A stretch of DNA of 64,000 bases from Tigriopus japonicus (taxonomy: Eukaryota > Arthropoda > Copepoda > Harpacticoida > Harpacticidae), in NCBI GenBank assembly GCA_010645155.1, contig JAAGOF010000249.1, positions 262,258 to 326,257 on the forward strand, in the 5' to 3' direction. The first letter of the stretch is position 1. Every line of letters begins with the position of its first letter. This document shows, piece by piece, positions 47,998 through 61,665 of this stretch. The notes below the pieces were generated by a model that did no database searches, was not told where the DNA came from, and saw only the letters and a program-made list of their open reading frames with translations. The translations under genes were made by a program, and so were the position numbers.

Positions 47998-50052
47998 TCA
48001 GTTCAGATTGAATTTGAAGTCGTCTTCATGGGCCATTTTCCTTTTGGCCCAACCACAACCCGGCATTGGCAGTCCATCTGGGCCCAATGGGCATGGGGCG
48101 TCCATTCCCGGTAGGCCGTCCTTTCCTGGGGTTCCAGGTGGACCAACACGGCCTCGTTTTCCCCGATTTCCTTCGTCTCCCTTTTGACCTTTATGACCGT
48201 TAAGACCCATTGGTCCGATATCGCCTCGTTCACCCTTCTGACCGAAAGGTCCTTGGGGACCAATTTGACCTGGCAAACCTGGCGGGCCATTGCTACCAGG
48301 GGGTCCAGTTTCTCCAACCGGACCGGGTAGACCCATAGGACCAAATTCGCCTCTCTCTCCCTTCTCCCCCACTTCACCTTTCATACCATCATTTCCCCGA
48401 TCCCCCTTTTGACCTGGAGGGCCGTCATGGCCAGCGGGTCCCGGGGGACCAGGGGGGCCAGGAGCTGATGAGTATTCACCGTCATCCATGGGTCCATAAA
48501 TTCCTTGTCGTCTGCGCTTCTTCTTGGACAGTTTCGACTCTCCTTTGTCACCCTTGTCGCCTTTGAGTCCAGGATATCCTGGAGGTCCTGGCAAGCCTGG
48601 TGGACCCATGAGGCCAGGTGAACCCATCTCTCCATACTCTCCCTTCTCTCCCTTGCTTCCAATTTGGCCAGGAAGTCCGGGCGGACCTTGGGCCCCTGTC
48701 TCTCCATGTGGACCTGGGGGACCAATGGGGCCTCTGAGACCGGGAACACCATTCTTGCCCAACAGTCCTTGACTTCCCTTTTCTCCCTTCATGCCCATAG
48801 GTCCTCCTTCTCCGGGCTCTCCCTTGGGCCCTTCTGGTCCAGGTTTGCCCATATTTGCTGCCCTGCCTGATCTTCCTCGTTTCCCTCGCTTTCCTCGAGG
48901 TCCTTTGGGACCCTCTGGGCCAATAGGACCTGGGCCACCAGGCGGTCCTTGCACAATATGGGCGTTGTTCTTCGGATCATACAACGACACAGACCCAATT
49001 TCTCCTTTGGGACCAGGTTCTCCAGGAGGTCCTGGTGGCCCAGGCAAAGGTTTGGCAGCATCAAATGTGAAAATTTTGGAAGAATCAGATTGCATAGACA
49101 TGTCGAAACCATCTCCTTTATCTCCTTTCAGGCCAGGCCGTCCATCCAAGCCATGGAGCCCAGGTGGGCCTGGAGGACCAGGAACACCCATGTCACCCTG
49201 AGGTCCAGGCTGGCCAGGCGGTCCCATTGGGCCCAATGCCCCTGGAGCTCCATCAAAACCAGGCAAACCCAATGGCCCCTGGGGTCCTGGTGGTCCGGGT
49301 TGTCCAGGCTCTCCTTTCAAGGCAATTACCTCAGCATAACCATATCCACCTGAGAGCTTGGTAAGTGAGGATCTTCGCCTAGAACGCTGGGATTGGATGA
49401 ATTGGGGCACTGGTCCACCAGCATCTCCTTTCGGCCCAGGATAGCCGCGCGGCCCTCTTGGTCCATCTTTACCGATGGACCCTGGAAATCCGGGGTATCC
49501 ATCATTACCAGGTGGCCCCGGAGGTCCAGGTAATCCTGTACACGAGCATCCCTCTGGAGATCTTTTGATTCTTTGTGCACCGATTGGTGATGCCTCTGAC
49601 AATTGACTTAATAGCTCAAGTTTCCACTTGTCAATATCCAAGGATGCGAGTTGCTTTTTGAGAATGTCCAATTCACCCTCTAAACGCAACTGTCTGTGAG
49701 CCAAGACAATGCTGAAGAGTGCAGACAAGATGCACAAGCACGTGAGTCCCAACCGAAACCAGCCTTGAAAATCATACTTGTGTTTATTGGTCACTTTGTC
49801 ATAATCGGCGACCTCACTTTGCGAGCACTGGAGGCCAAGCTTGCCCACTGAATAACTTGAAGGGGTTTGACTCGTCTTGGACGAGGATGATTTCTTGTGG
49901 CTCTTTGGACTCGCTTTTTGACCCGAGGGAGGCAGTCCGTCACGGTTGTTATCTACGGATGAGTTCACAGGAATGTCTTCCACTTTTGCGATCGTCGTTT
50001 CTTTGGCCTGGCCATGATCTTTTCCACCATCTACACTTATAGTCTTCTTCAT
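47998..50052 (-). CDS. Type II transmembrane collagen (MACIT-like, collagen XIII/XXIII/XXV type)
   Basis: Predicted single-pass cell-surface collagen whose ectodomain may be shed. It is a single exon of 684 aa plus TGA. The start is the ATG at 50052, with A at -3 and an in-frame TGA five codons upstream. Order: Ser/Lys-rich cytoplasmic part (1-100), transmembrane segment (about 101-118), short helical stretch suited to trimer coiled-coil (121-152), furin-type RIKR (161-164), CSC (169-171), then Gly-X-Y repeats to about 650. Interruptions occur at about 214-248 (with RSRRR), 315-337, 354-368 and 505-530 (with KKKRRR). Cys 654 and 666 flank the end, followed by an 18-residue acidic/basic tail. 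This matches vertebrate collagens XIII/XXIII/XXV and nematode COL-99: N-terminus inside, furin site, interrupted triple helix. There is no C-terminal NC1, complement-C1q or lectin domain. The absence of introns is odd for a collagen. Confidence 0.92.
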   Translation of the reverse strand: MKKTISVDGGKDHGQAKETTIAKVEDIPVNSSVDNNRDGLPPSGQKASPKSHKKSSSSKTSQTPSSYSVGKLGLQCSQSEVADYDKVTNKHKYDFQGWFRLGLTCLCILSALFSIVLAHRQLRLEGELDILKKQLASLDIDKWKLELLSQLSEASPIGAQRIKRSPEGCSCTGLPGPPGPPGNDGYPGFPGSIGKDGPRGPRGYPGPKGDAGGPVPQFIQSQRSRRRSSLTKLSGGYGYAEVIALKGEPGQPGPPGPQGPLGLPGFDGAPGALGPMGPPGQPGPQGDMGVPGPPGPPGLHGLDGRPGLKGDKGDGFDMSMQSDSSKIFTFDAAKPLPGPPGPPGEPGPKGEIGSVSLYDPKNNAHIVQGPPGGPGPIGPEGPKGPRGKRGKRGRSGRAANMGKPGPEGPKGEPGEGGPMGMKGEKGSQGLLGKNGVPGLRGPIGPPGPHGETGAQGPPGLPGQIGSKGEKGEYGEMGSPGLMGPPGLPGPPGYPGLKGDKGDKGESKLSKKKRRRQGIYGPMDDGEYSSAPGPPGPPGPAGHDGPPGQKGDRGNDGMKGEVGEKGERGEFGPMGLPGPVGETGPPGSNGPPGLPGQIGPQGPFGQKGERGDIGPMGLNGHKGQKGDEGNRGKRGRVGPPGTPGKDGLPGMDAPCPLGPDGLPMPGCGWAKRKMAHEDDFKFNLN

Positions 50053-50652
50053 GGTTATCACGAGTCACTTCCTGAACAGATTTGTCACTATTTTCTGGTC
50101 GTTGCGCCAAAATCAAGTCGTTTATTTTGAAGAGGGTCACATGTCAACCCGGATGCAGCTCATTTTCACTTCGGTGCCAAATCATTATCCTCTTGTCACT
50201 CTTACACTCGCCAATACTCCTCGGGACAAGCAGTCAAGCTGAGCTCATTCTTCTGAAAATCTTCCCTGGAAAAAAGAACCCTTTTGTTTCGCTCCTAAAG
50301 ATTTCACCAATTTTGAAGCGAGTTCACTCTCAACTGACGAGGAGCAGTCTTCATTCTCGAAGTGCCTCGCCTTCAGGGATCTTTTTGCCTCGCTCGCCCC
50401 GTCATTCGACAGTCCGTTCATTGCTCGAGAACGAGCTCGTTCTTCCGAAGAGGCAGTGCAGTGCGTCAACCGAGCGCAAACGGCTCAATCACCGTTAGTG
50501 CGCTTTTGGACTCTCAGAGCGATGATTATGGGCGCTAACATCACCATTTACTGGATTCTGCTGGCAAGTGTCTAATAAGTGGCCTCCAGCAACGACCTCA
50601 TGGAGGAGGAAGAATAATATGACAACAATCAGGCAGTACAGCGAGATGGAGC

Positions 50653-50667
50653 AAGAGAGAGAGAGAA
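50653..50667. repeat. Short (GA)n run
   Basis: GA dinucleotides about 600 bp upstream of the collagen start. GA runs are common in arthropod promoters, but no functional claim is made. Confidence 0.6.
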
Positions 50668-53600
50668 TGGAGGGGGGATGGAGGTTCGGTCCCCTTCGAC
50701 GTCCCTTTTTGCAATCCAGCATGGAGGCCTTGGTTCTTCCAAGATTGAATAACTCCATCTCACCCGAATTTTCCCGAATTGAAGCCAGAACTTTAGAGAG
50801 TGAAAAATGGATTGTCAGAAAGAGCTGTTGGAAAACATGAGAAGCCCAACGACACATTTTGGCGTGTCATTGCCAACACCGACATTCTCTTACCGTAAAT
50901 CAATTTCCACAATTTACAATGTTGTCAAGGTTCGTTTTCCCAACTCAATTTGACAGCCTCTAAGTACCGTTTTTCGAGCAAAACTGAACTGATCGAATTG
51001 CTTTTCAACCAACAAGTCGAACAACAACGACATAGTCACGATATCAAGAACCGTCTTTTACCATAGCAAACGTGGAGACCTGAAACCTATTTGGACAGTT
51101 CCGTTTATCCTTCATATTGTTGGTTGAAATTGCTACTTTTGAAGCCCTTAAGGGTTTTTGATTCAAGTAGATTAACATCCTAAACGAGAAAAAAAGCTCT
51201 GCTAAAGAGCTTTAGATATGGCTGTTATGTCGCTCTTCCACTTTCCTATTATCACTTTATAGGTGTTATAAACAGACAGAAAATGAGATTCATTCTTTTC
51301 AACTGAAGGCTCCATTTAAGTGCATATCTGGCGGCGATGACAGCCAATTGGTGGCTAAATATTTTCTCTAGAATTGCTTCTTTTGAGGCTTCTTTTTAAA
51401 TCGACGAAGAAGCGATAGTGAGAGTAATAATTGGACAGATCGTGTTTCCTGAACTTGTGTGTCAAGACCAACATTATCGCTCTCATCATCGGGGATAGAG
51501 GCTCCAAATATGTCTCTTTTGAATGCATTTCGTGCATACCAATGCCTTGAAATGGGAATCTTCGTTCTTCGCCATCGTCTGTAGAAGCGAGTCAACCTAA
51601 AGACAAAATTCTCGTCAGCTGCATATTTTCTCAAAAACATTATTTTTGACCCCTCAAACCAAAATGTTAAGCACGGGATTACTTTAGTCTCGTCGTTCTT
51701 AGCCTGATATTGGTCCTGGAAGCAATGATGTCCCCGAGTAATACGCCCATCGTTGACTGGCCCGATCACTAATGGTTCTGGCCAGAGACGTAATTAACAC
51801 ATTTTTCAGTGTCCTCCTGAAAAGCAGAGCCTCCAAAACTGGGCAAAGTCTTATGGCATTGAGTCTCGTCTGCTTTCATCAATCGAAACCAAGCTCTGCC
51901 AGGATTGTCGTTCTTCCATTAGCAAAAGAGCTTTGGAATATTTTGGACTTATTATATGTATTAAGTCCACTAGTTTGTTGGATTTCGAATCTACTAACGT
52001 ACCATCAACAAACGAGGATGGGAGGCCATAAAGAACAGAGCTAAAAAGCGAATGTTGGCCTTAGTTGGCTCTAACAAGCAGGCAGTAAATCACGCCCCAA
52101 AAATATATATTGCACAGATTGGGAATGAAAATTGTCGGAAGCCGAAAACCAAGCCAACGGAAGGGAAAAAAGACAGTGAGAAGAGGATTATGGCCAAAAA
52201 AGACAGCACCAGTTTTATGCGGGGATGTGTGGAAATATTTCAACGAAAAATCTGCTCCTGACACTTTGTCGAAGTTTTCAGTTTCAAGTGATCGTGCACG
52301 CCCTCTAAACCTCCTCTTCTTTTTTGGCCCGGGCTAATCTGTGAAGATTTCATACATAGATGAGAAAAACCCTAACCTCGGTATGTGTGAAATTGCTAGT
52401 CAAGCGAGCCACGATGATTTTCTTCTCACTTGTAGAGACTCTCGCCCGACGGACGACTCGTCACGAGATGGTGTAGAGATGTGTCCAAAAATTTGGCTAT
52501 CCAAGTTTCCTTCTTGCTCGTGCTGCTGCATTCCAACCCCTTTTCCACAATGAGCATGTTTGCAAACTCGAAACCCCACTCGTTCGAAATGAATGTTGAG
52601 CTGGTATTCATGTAGTGTATTGTCCACCAACTCCCCTGAAGGCTTCATAGATCCATCTCGACTGTAGTACATACATAATACAGCTAAGTCAGTGCCGTGA
52701 GTGGACAGGGGAACCGGAGATACCGATCAGTTTTCAAAACCCCTTCAACAATGCCTCCTAGTTTGAGGCAACCAACCTCTGTTGGCTGCCGAGGAAAATA
52801 ACTTTATTATGCAAATGATTCACTTCACCGGTTTTTGGAGGGAGGCGGAGGATTTATTTGCATTAGTAGTTGTTGGGTAGAGCATCATCAGTTCAGTAAT
52901 ACCAATGAGAATGACTCAAGTGACAAAGGGATTATGGAGAGGGTTTCGACGTTTGCTCCAGCCCCAAATTTTTGGGGAAGAAACTTGATCGTCACTCCGT
53001 CTGACAACAGCATTAAAAGCCGGCCTGACAAGTAGTGGTGGTAGTAGTAGTGGTTGAGCTTGGAGAGCTGATTTCTATCAAAATCCGTCAGTCACGGTTC
53101 ATTGAATGAAAATAACTTCGTCAAGAAGGCTCGAGTCTAACTAATCCTTTGTTCTACAATCAACTGTCGCTTTGAGGCATCAACTCTTTCTTGAGCCAAA
53201 CTCTTGAAAATGGTTAATTCTTGCCGGCTAGTTTTCTTGGAAATAAGTAGTTATTTAATACATTAATCAAGGAAAATAAGCCAATTGGAAAGAAAATCTT
53301 TTCAATGTTCAATTCTCTTCCAAAGGGTTATCTTGTGGATGGCTTTTTAAACTCTATGGGCTTTGATTGATGATTCGTTCTACTGCTCAGGCTCATAAAG
53401 ATCGTTCAAGCATTATGATGGCCCTTGATTGCCTCAATATTTTTCCTTCAAGTCCGATAGAATGCCAGGTAGAAAGAACAACAACACTTTCTTTCAATTC
53501 TACCTCAACGACCACCCAAGATGTCAATCAGGTCTTTATTTTCCCATGTTCTAATAAGCCAATTGACTCGTCATGCGGCCTGGAAATTATCGAGAACCCT

Positions 53601-56600
53601 CAAGAAGATCCTCGGTTTTCAGGCCAACCATCCCATCAAGCAGATATCCCCAATCTCAGGGTTGAATCTTGAATACGGCAAGGTGAGGCTGATCCATTTG
53701 AAATGTGCCCAAATTCGGCTTGAGAGAAATGAAAAAGCGATCCATCCATTGAAAAGGTGGAGGATCAGATTGATTTCAATAGATTTCGCCTTTTAAGGAG
53801 GCAAGAATAATGATGGCTTTTCTGCCTAGGGGTTGACTTCAATTGCTTTTCCATCTCTGTGTGCCCGCAGTTCAAGTGGATAAATGGTTTTTTTTATATT
53901 TACTTCATTCAATGCTCGAGAAGAGCCATGAGTTGTCAAGGAACGAAGGGAATAAGGGCCAAATTTTGCCGAATGAACGAAATCACCCCAGAGACCGACC
54001 CCAAAACCAAGCTAGAATACCAAGAAATGGTGGTTGGCTGGCCCTTCCTTGAGCTGTAACCTACAGTATGAGGTAGTTTGTAGTGGATGGTTCTTCATCA
54101 GATGTGATTGTGTAGCGCAAGCGGAACTAGAATCAAGAGAGATGGCAATAGAGAACGAACGAACGAGTTGACTTTCCGGTTCGGCCTCTTTCATGTTGTG
54201 CAATACGAATTAATGGCCTTTTTACCCTTGGGTACTTCGAATCTCTCTACATGCCAAACCAGATAGCAGTCCCCCGAAAAGTTCCAATCGGAGCCCATGC
54301 TCTCCAAAAAGGAGCAATAAGCCATGTTTAACCCAACATATTCGACGCATTCTGCAGCCTATTATTACGTAAAAAGGTCCTCCAGGTTTTAGGGTCTGAG
54401 AATAGTCAAGTTATGAAAGATACTTTAGAAGGACATGAAGTCCGAACACAATTTTACCTCCACATGTGTTTTGATAGTGACCCAAGCATTGCCAAAAAGC
54501 TGGAAAAACCTTCCAACGTTTTAGTGAATTCATTTAGAGAGCTGAAACTCGGAATCAAAGGAATTCTTGAGTGAGGTCCTGAGAGCGCACACTCGTGGTT
54601 GGCGTTTTTTTCGTCCTTTTCTGGAATTTGAGGATGAGGATTGGTTGAAAAACTAGGGAAACTGGATGTCGAAAGGGCACTAATCGATTTTTACACGTAA
54701 TCATCTTTTCAGTGAGTGGAACGTATGATCAGGAAATCTGTTCGAGAAGCACAAGTCTTCCATAACGATCGCGGTGTTTCTTTTCGTATTAGTTCCCTGA
54801 AATTGGGCAAAATCTTGAATTGGATACTTTCTTTGGCGATCGTGTTTCAATTACGAGGATTAATAGAGCTTCCTTTTTTGTCCTGATTCTTTCTTAGTTT
54901 CGCTCCCAGGCAAATTGCTTTCATACTCTCCATTTCCCTGGCTCTTTCACCGCAAACACACATACACTGAAATGTCAAATGCAATTCCTTGCAACCCAAA
55001 GCAAATCCTTACAATATGTCACGAGTTTCGTCCACTTCCAAAGTTGGCAAAAAATGTCTGCCCTCAACTTCAGCTGTGGCTCCGTTTCTATCTGTGAATG
55101 TGACCAGAGAATAATCGTTCGTGGTCAGAGCAATTTAAGAAAGATGTCCTATCGTCTGGTTCTCGATCTTCCAACCATCCAGCACTACCACTAGCACACC
55201 ACCCATACCACCCATTTGGTGCCACTTGAAAGGTTGTCTGGTTGCTTGGTTGGGTTTCAAGCTGAGCGAAGGAAATGAAATTCAGCTTCATTCTGTCAAA
55301 TGTGACCATGAGGTGGAGGTCCTTCAGAGTTTGTTTCCTCTACCTCTTACAACCATTTATCCATCCAACGGTTGTCGCGGAATGTCAGAGTCAAATTAAA
55401 CATTAGAATTGCTTAGGAAATTTGACTTGCCCCTCATGTGGCCTTTGGTTCAGGTGAACGTTGTTCTGGTCACCCTGACCATGAATAAAACTCGCGGTAA
55501 ATGTCTTCATAAGCCAAGCTGGGAGGAATCAGTGAAGGGTTGGTCAAAATGTGCCCCAAAATGTCCCCCTAGGCCATTTCCATCGGACTTGAAGCGGTTT
55601 TACAGTCCTTTTGAGTGCTTCATTTGTGAATAGCCGGTTGTAAAGCGATGACAAGAAGAAGTTCATTTCGTTTCGGACTGCAAGCAAAGCAATGGAAATG
55701 AAGGCCCCTCCACGAACAGAGAGAACTTGGCAAGTCTTCAAAACGGTATCCAATATCAAGGAAGTCGGATTGAAATGCACGGGAATCGAGGGAAGAAGGA
55801 GAAAATCTGAATCCCGGCTAGGCTCCAATCAAGCAAGAGGTCTTCGGGTGGCAAATCGGGTCTGACAACTTCAACACCCTCAGTGTCTTCTTGCTCGGCT
55901 GTATTTTTTGTCTCTAGACTCCAAATAGAGCGAATGAGGGTTGCCCAATCTGAGTGTGCTTGGCTCTAAAGATGGAGATGAGATGGGGAAAAAAGATTTT
56001 TCAAAGCCATCAGACAATTGAGTTCTCCTTTCAGACAAACAAGCCAAGTAGTTGATAAAGCCCGACCAAACATTCGAGGAAAATATCTGTCAAGCCGAAA
56101 ATTAACCAACGCATTTTCAAGGTATCAAGATGAAACAAAGTTTTTTCAACAAAAAGCTCGGCAATGAGGCCAAAAATATCAAAGTTGAAATTAACAATAA
56201 TCGGTCGGGTTTTGACAAGTGCATGCACTTGGAGTAGCCCTGGAGAATCCTGACTGGACGGACAATGCTGCCATAAAAAGTGATCTGATCGTAAATTCTC
56301 GCCTCTTTGCACTTGGATTCACGCCTCAAATCGGCTGTTCAAGAATGAAGATGCCGGACTTGACATGATCCCATTGACAACCCGAGTTCAAGACACACTA
56401 CCTACATTGTATTGTCGACCTGACAACACAGATAACACTCGGCATATTTGATCCATCTCACCTTTCTTTGGACTCTAATGAGGAGATTCTTTGGCGTACG
56501 GTTGGGATGAGATGAAAAACACGTGAAACTTGGCATCCTGCTTCCCTCCCACACTCCAATTTGGTTGAAAGATGAATTTCTTTCATCTTGGTGAGAGGGA

Positions 56601-59600
56601 AACTCTCTGAATGAGCCACCCTCACCACTCCCACAATCAATATCTAGCTTCTGACACATCATTTCTCCCAAACTCATTGGGCGCTCATTTCATGGCAATT
56701 CATAGCTAAATCTAATTGGGCAGAATCTCTTTCAACTCATTCTCCAAGATGTCGATCGAGAGGTGATCCTCTTACATAGGGTGTAGATTACAAAGAAATT
56801 TGATTTGAAGCCCAAAAGGGACGTATTTGCTTTTTTGATGTAAATAGTTCCAAATTTATGTTGTTCTTTTTGCCATAATTTATACCTTAAACCTAAATTT
56901 AGCCATTTTTCGGCGTGGAAAAACATTAAGATTTTGACCTGGAAAAAGAAGTTTCCACTTTTTGCTTCAAAACTGCTCTCCTATTCAAAATATCTAGGTC
57001 GAAAAGACAGTTTGAAAATTTGTTTTTTTTTATCCATCGATTTGTGTAGGAAATGTCCTAGACTTCAACGAGTCATTATTGAGACGACTAGATGGCAGAG
57101 ATTCGCATTTTTGAATCGGGTGCCAGCAATTAGAGCCAATTACTCGGCTATTTACCACTTCTCGCTCGCTCCCCAATTCTTTTGTGCTATTTTAAAGAGA
57201 TTGCTGGCTAGCCTGCTGAATTCCAAATGCTCTCTGAAAAGGCTGGACTGAAAGTTTTCCTCGGCCAAGTCATCACACGATTGAAAAACTAACTTCATCC
57301 GTCCCCATCAACCAAAGCATTCCTTCGTTCATCACCTGTTCAAGCGGTAAGTCGTCAAAGTCCAAGTGGAATTTATCGCGATCAAAATTAGACCCTCATT
57401 CATGTGCATCTTTCATTCGTCGGAGTCGCTGTTCTCCTCGAGCGAGACATGAAAGAACTCGCACATATTTAACCGGATTAGGGAGGGAATGACAGTGAAA
57501 AATGAGGATTTTACTACGACGAAGATAGAGATATCGTGGTGGTGACATTCACTGACTAGAATACTACTTACTACAAGTACAGTCCGTTCATATAACAAGT
57601 ACCCAAGTGAGTGAGGCAAGTGCGGGGATTGCTCGGGGAGAGGGAAAAGTAAGTTGTATCTTTCACGCCAACACGCTCTTTACAGGAGGCACTTGTGTGT
57701 GAACAACCCTTAAGCTCTGCATGATAAGTCCCTTGAGATTGATCACTTCACTCTCTACTAAAGCACACTTACTTTGTGTACGGTTCACAGAAAGGAACCT
57801 GTTAATGTTATTACGTTTTACCTAAATCACACGGCATCCCGATATGAAATGCGATATTAAACCGAACGATAAAATTACCACTGCCTTGGTGTTCACTAAT
57901 ACTACTTAGTGAAAATGTCATGTAGGGATCGGTACATTAGTATCAGAATTACTTTTTGGTCAATGAGTTTCAAGGAAATCAATAAAACGCTAAATTTTGA
58001 TTGACTTGTTTGAATACTGAATCAGCAATAAGAGGCATCCTTATACAACTTCCCGTTGAATAATTTATCATTAAAATATATTACATCATTCTGTAACAAA
58101 TGCCATCAAATAGTGATAAATATTCTTAAATTAAATATATGTAATTTTGTGCTAAATAATTAGAAAAAACAACATAATTAATTTCCTCTAACATAACATG
58201 AAGACAATTTCAGTCATTATTCGGTCATCAAGTTATTCTCCCTGTACTAAGACTTAAGAATATTCATGCGTTTATTTTGCACCGATCACCTTGTCAGGTT
58301 TGAGTCAAATTTGGATTAGATCTTTTATCTTACAACCCCTCAGCCTTCGGATCAGATTTAAAAAACACTCGTCAAAGTTTAATCGTCGGTGTAAGCAGAT
58401 GTTCGACCATGTCTGAAAGTCTCTGTGATCCATCAAATGCAATTGGATTTCCCACTTCAGAGAAGCGGAAGTGTTGTCTTAAAGACGGATTACCAAGAAG
58501 ACCCACAAATACCGTCCAACCAACCAGACAGACTTTCCGACCGACCGATTTACGCACGTATTGGACACTACTGGTCCAGGAGATTCTGGTCCAAGAGGGG
58601 CGTGTTAAGTCATGATTGATAACATTTGTCGATAGACATTTGGAATTATGAACCCCGTAAGGTTCTAACTCTTAAGTTCTGGAAAGCTCTCCCCGTCTAT
58701 GTTTCTGCCTCATTTCAATTCACTTGATCTCAAAGGCACATATTCCATGGCAAACGCAACCAACCCTAAAATATGCGTCAAACCTTTGAGGTCTCAAGTC
58801 CCCTCTCTCCCATCTCACCCTTAAAACACCAAAGAGGCCAAAAGATACCTTGCCCCAAAGCACATCCACGTGGTTTGGCAGCCCTGGCATTTACTAGATA
58901 CGAAAAGCGATGGGCTTCCTGAAGTTTGAATAGAACAGACAATGATGGCGAAGAAAGAAAAGAGAGAATAGGGAGAGCCGCAAGCCCTCAAAGGAAATCC
59001 AACCAGCCTTTACCGACTTTATTTACCAAATTTATGGCCTATTGTCAGCTTTGAATATGAAAGATTCAACAAGGAACCTTTCCTAGGTTTGGTACTTACC
59101 TTTTGTTGACACTGACCCCAAATCTTACTTGACAATGAACGCAAGTGCTTTAAAAGAAACAATGGAATGAGAAATTTTCCCTATGGCTCAATGGCTCAAG
59201 CATCTTTGAACCATTCAACCAGGGGAGAATAATCATAATTCCATAATCCTCACGAAAATACTTCTTTGACACAGGTATTATCCTTCGTAACGTATGAGGT
59301 GCCATGCCAAGAGTCATGAGTTGAATAGTTGACATTTTTTGTTGGATTACAGCATCACAGTCGTTTATAAACAGCCTCCCCCCTGGGTCAAGGGAAAAAC
59401 CGAATGGTACATTTAATCTTGATCTTCCGTCCCAATTCAAAAGCGAAGCTCGTCAGATCTCGGCAGGGATTCCATGATTTCAACTCGAGGTTGACACCAT
59501 TAACGAATTCACAGCTACACTATCCGAGTCGTTGGAAAGTAAATCAGCCTCGAAGAATGCGTTTCCTTCTCACCTCTCGAATTGGGCATGATGTTTTTGG

Positions 59601-61631
59601 CATTCATCGTGTCGAGCTCCTAACATATTGGACAGTCATTCCATATTTGTCTGACCCCTTACTCAAACCCTCATCAAGGTCCATCTTGGGATTTTCCAAA
59701 TGTTCGTCAAAATCGTGAGTCAGGTTTCCATTGAGATTAAGACCTCTCGTGTAATTCTCAAGTTTGAAAGAATCCAGCTTCCTGTCATCTTGGGACACCA
59801 TTTTTGGAGAGATTCGAATTTATTGGCCCAACAAACTGGCAACTTGCCATTATGGGGCGCTTTAGGGACAGGATCTCATTTGTTTACGCACATCGAGTTA
59901 GCTTCGTTCTCAAAACCGATTTGGACGTGGTTGAGAGAAAAATCTAGAAAAGCTTCCTGAATTCACGAGTGACTAACGAGTCAGTTTGCGTAAATTATGA
60001 CCGCTTTAAGTGGTCTGTGGTGAACGTAATTTAGAGGGACTCAAAAACCCTGTCATTATTTAGCCAGCGAGTGATCAACCCGCCAACCAACAGGAACAGT
60101 AAAGAGACCAAAGAGCTCATTGGAAGCTGTTAATGTGCGCTAATGTCATTCCTCATCCTGGGGAATGAGCGAGTTGAACCCTTTGATAGATATTCACTGT
60201 ACCGGGGTCATAATTTACGGTGGGGTACTTGAGTAGTTGGGCTCTTTGGCATGAGAGTGAACTTATTTTTCGAGTTTCCAATTACGCTGGATTAGCATCT
60301 GGTAATTGGGGCCCTCTGGGCAAACGAACCAGCCCATACTTCATTGCTGGACCACTTTTCATAACAATTGCCTCCAGCGGAAATCAAACTGTTCACATTT
60401 TTCTTTTTTCGGCGGCTGAGATTAGAAATCCTAGGCTTTTCGAAGGTATTTTCCAAAGTGCTCTAATAATAAATTCTAAAGAATAAGTGGATATCTGAGG
60501 ATTAGTGATCGGATTTTAGCTTTGAATGATTTTTGACAACACGAAATCCAAACCTGGGCGTGGCCGCCATCTAAAGCCACGTCTAATCTCGAGAAAAACT
60601 TCATCCCGCAAGTATTGTGCAAAGAGGACCATAAAAATATTCATTAGAACTTTCAATTATTTTTGAATAATTGGTCAAGTGAAGTGGATGTTTTTTCTAA
60701 GAAACATCTTTTAGGACATGAAAAACTATGCATCGTTTTCAAGGGGCTGCCTTCTGGTTTGGATTCGACAAAGTCTCAATGTTACATTCTTAAATGACTA
60801 AAACAAAGAAGGTGATACATTCTGAGGCAGAGTCAGATTAGATTGCAGGATCCTCAGTATTAGAGTTAAATGTATTAACGCAAGAACACCTTTTTTCGTT
60901 GACCAAAATATGCACTATGTACAATACGTTCTGATTAAAGAATAACTTACGTTAGCAGCTGACCTACAATAGTCTTATATCCATCTTTGGTTACAATTTT
61001 TATGGTCCTCCCTGTAATTCTACGAAAATGCTCAAAGCATTTATGTGTCGTCCTTTACAATGAATAGCAGCAAACTTCTTTCGATCACAGCAAATAAGTT
61101 GAATTGTAAGATATTGAGCCTTTTGATTTTTATGTCGGATTTTCTGGACAATTTCTATCTGAGGGAGAATTGTTACCCTAATTGAGTTGATGCGATAACC
61201 ATCAGCGTTTGGAGTCAGTTTCATTAGTCGGCCAGTCTACTGCAGTGCAGTGTGCCAGAGCACGGGATGTTCCCCCTATAACAACTCCAACAACTAACCA
61301 ATGATGGAAGTCAAGTCGAAATGGCTTTTTGGCCTCATTTTTTTCTTCTTCTTTGAAATCCAGAAATTGTCTGAGTCCAACTCGTTCCATCAAAGACGAT
61401 CAAGAAGTACCTACACTAGCTGGTTGGTGGTGGGGTCTACTACAGTTCGTAGGAAAGAAATGTGGAAATGAAGTGTGAGCCGTCGCAACCAGTTCTACGT
61501 CTTATGAAGTACCTCCCTCCATCACATATGCCAGACAACCAACCAAGCAGCAACACCACCACGACCACCTCGATCCACATCTGACCTCATTAAGGTGCCT
61601 ATTGATGGTGAATGGGATTTGCTGTACTACA

Positions 61632-61634
<3 letters not shown>

Positions 61635-61661
<27 letters not shown>
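61635..61661. repeat. (AC)13 microsatellite
   Basis: An uninterrupted AC run. It creates the Thr/His-rich part of a spurious 68-codon frame. Confidence 0.95.

Positions 61662-61665
<4 letters not shown>

Noticed and set aside
48003..49580. Collagen-like and other frames overlapping the collagen gene on both strands
   Set aside because: Shadows of the Gly-X-Y repeat; only the 684-residue minus-strand frame has the full domain order.
50059..50061. GTG start for the collagen, three codons upstream
   Set aside because: Eukaryotic initiation favours the ATG at 50052, which has A at -3.
59099..59801. Minus-strand gene with donor CAAAAG|GTAAGT at about 59095
   Set aside because: The two protein-like frames (59801-59604 and 59440-59150) are in different phases, end in stops and have no splice sites that join them.
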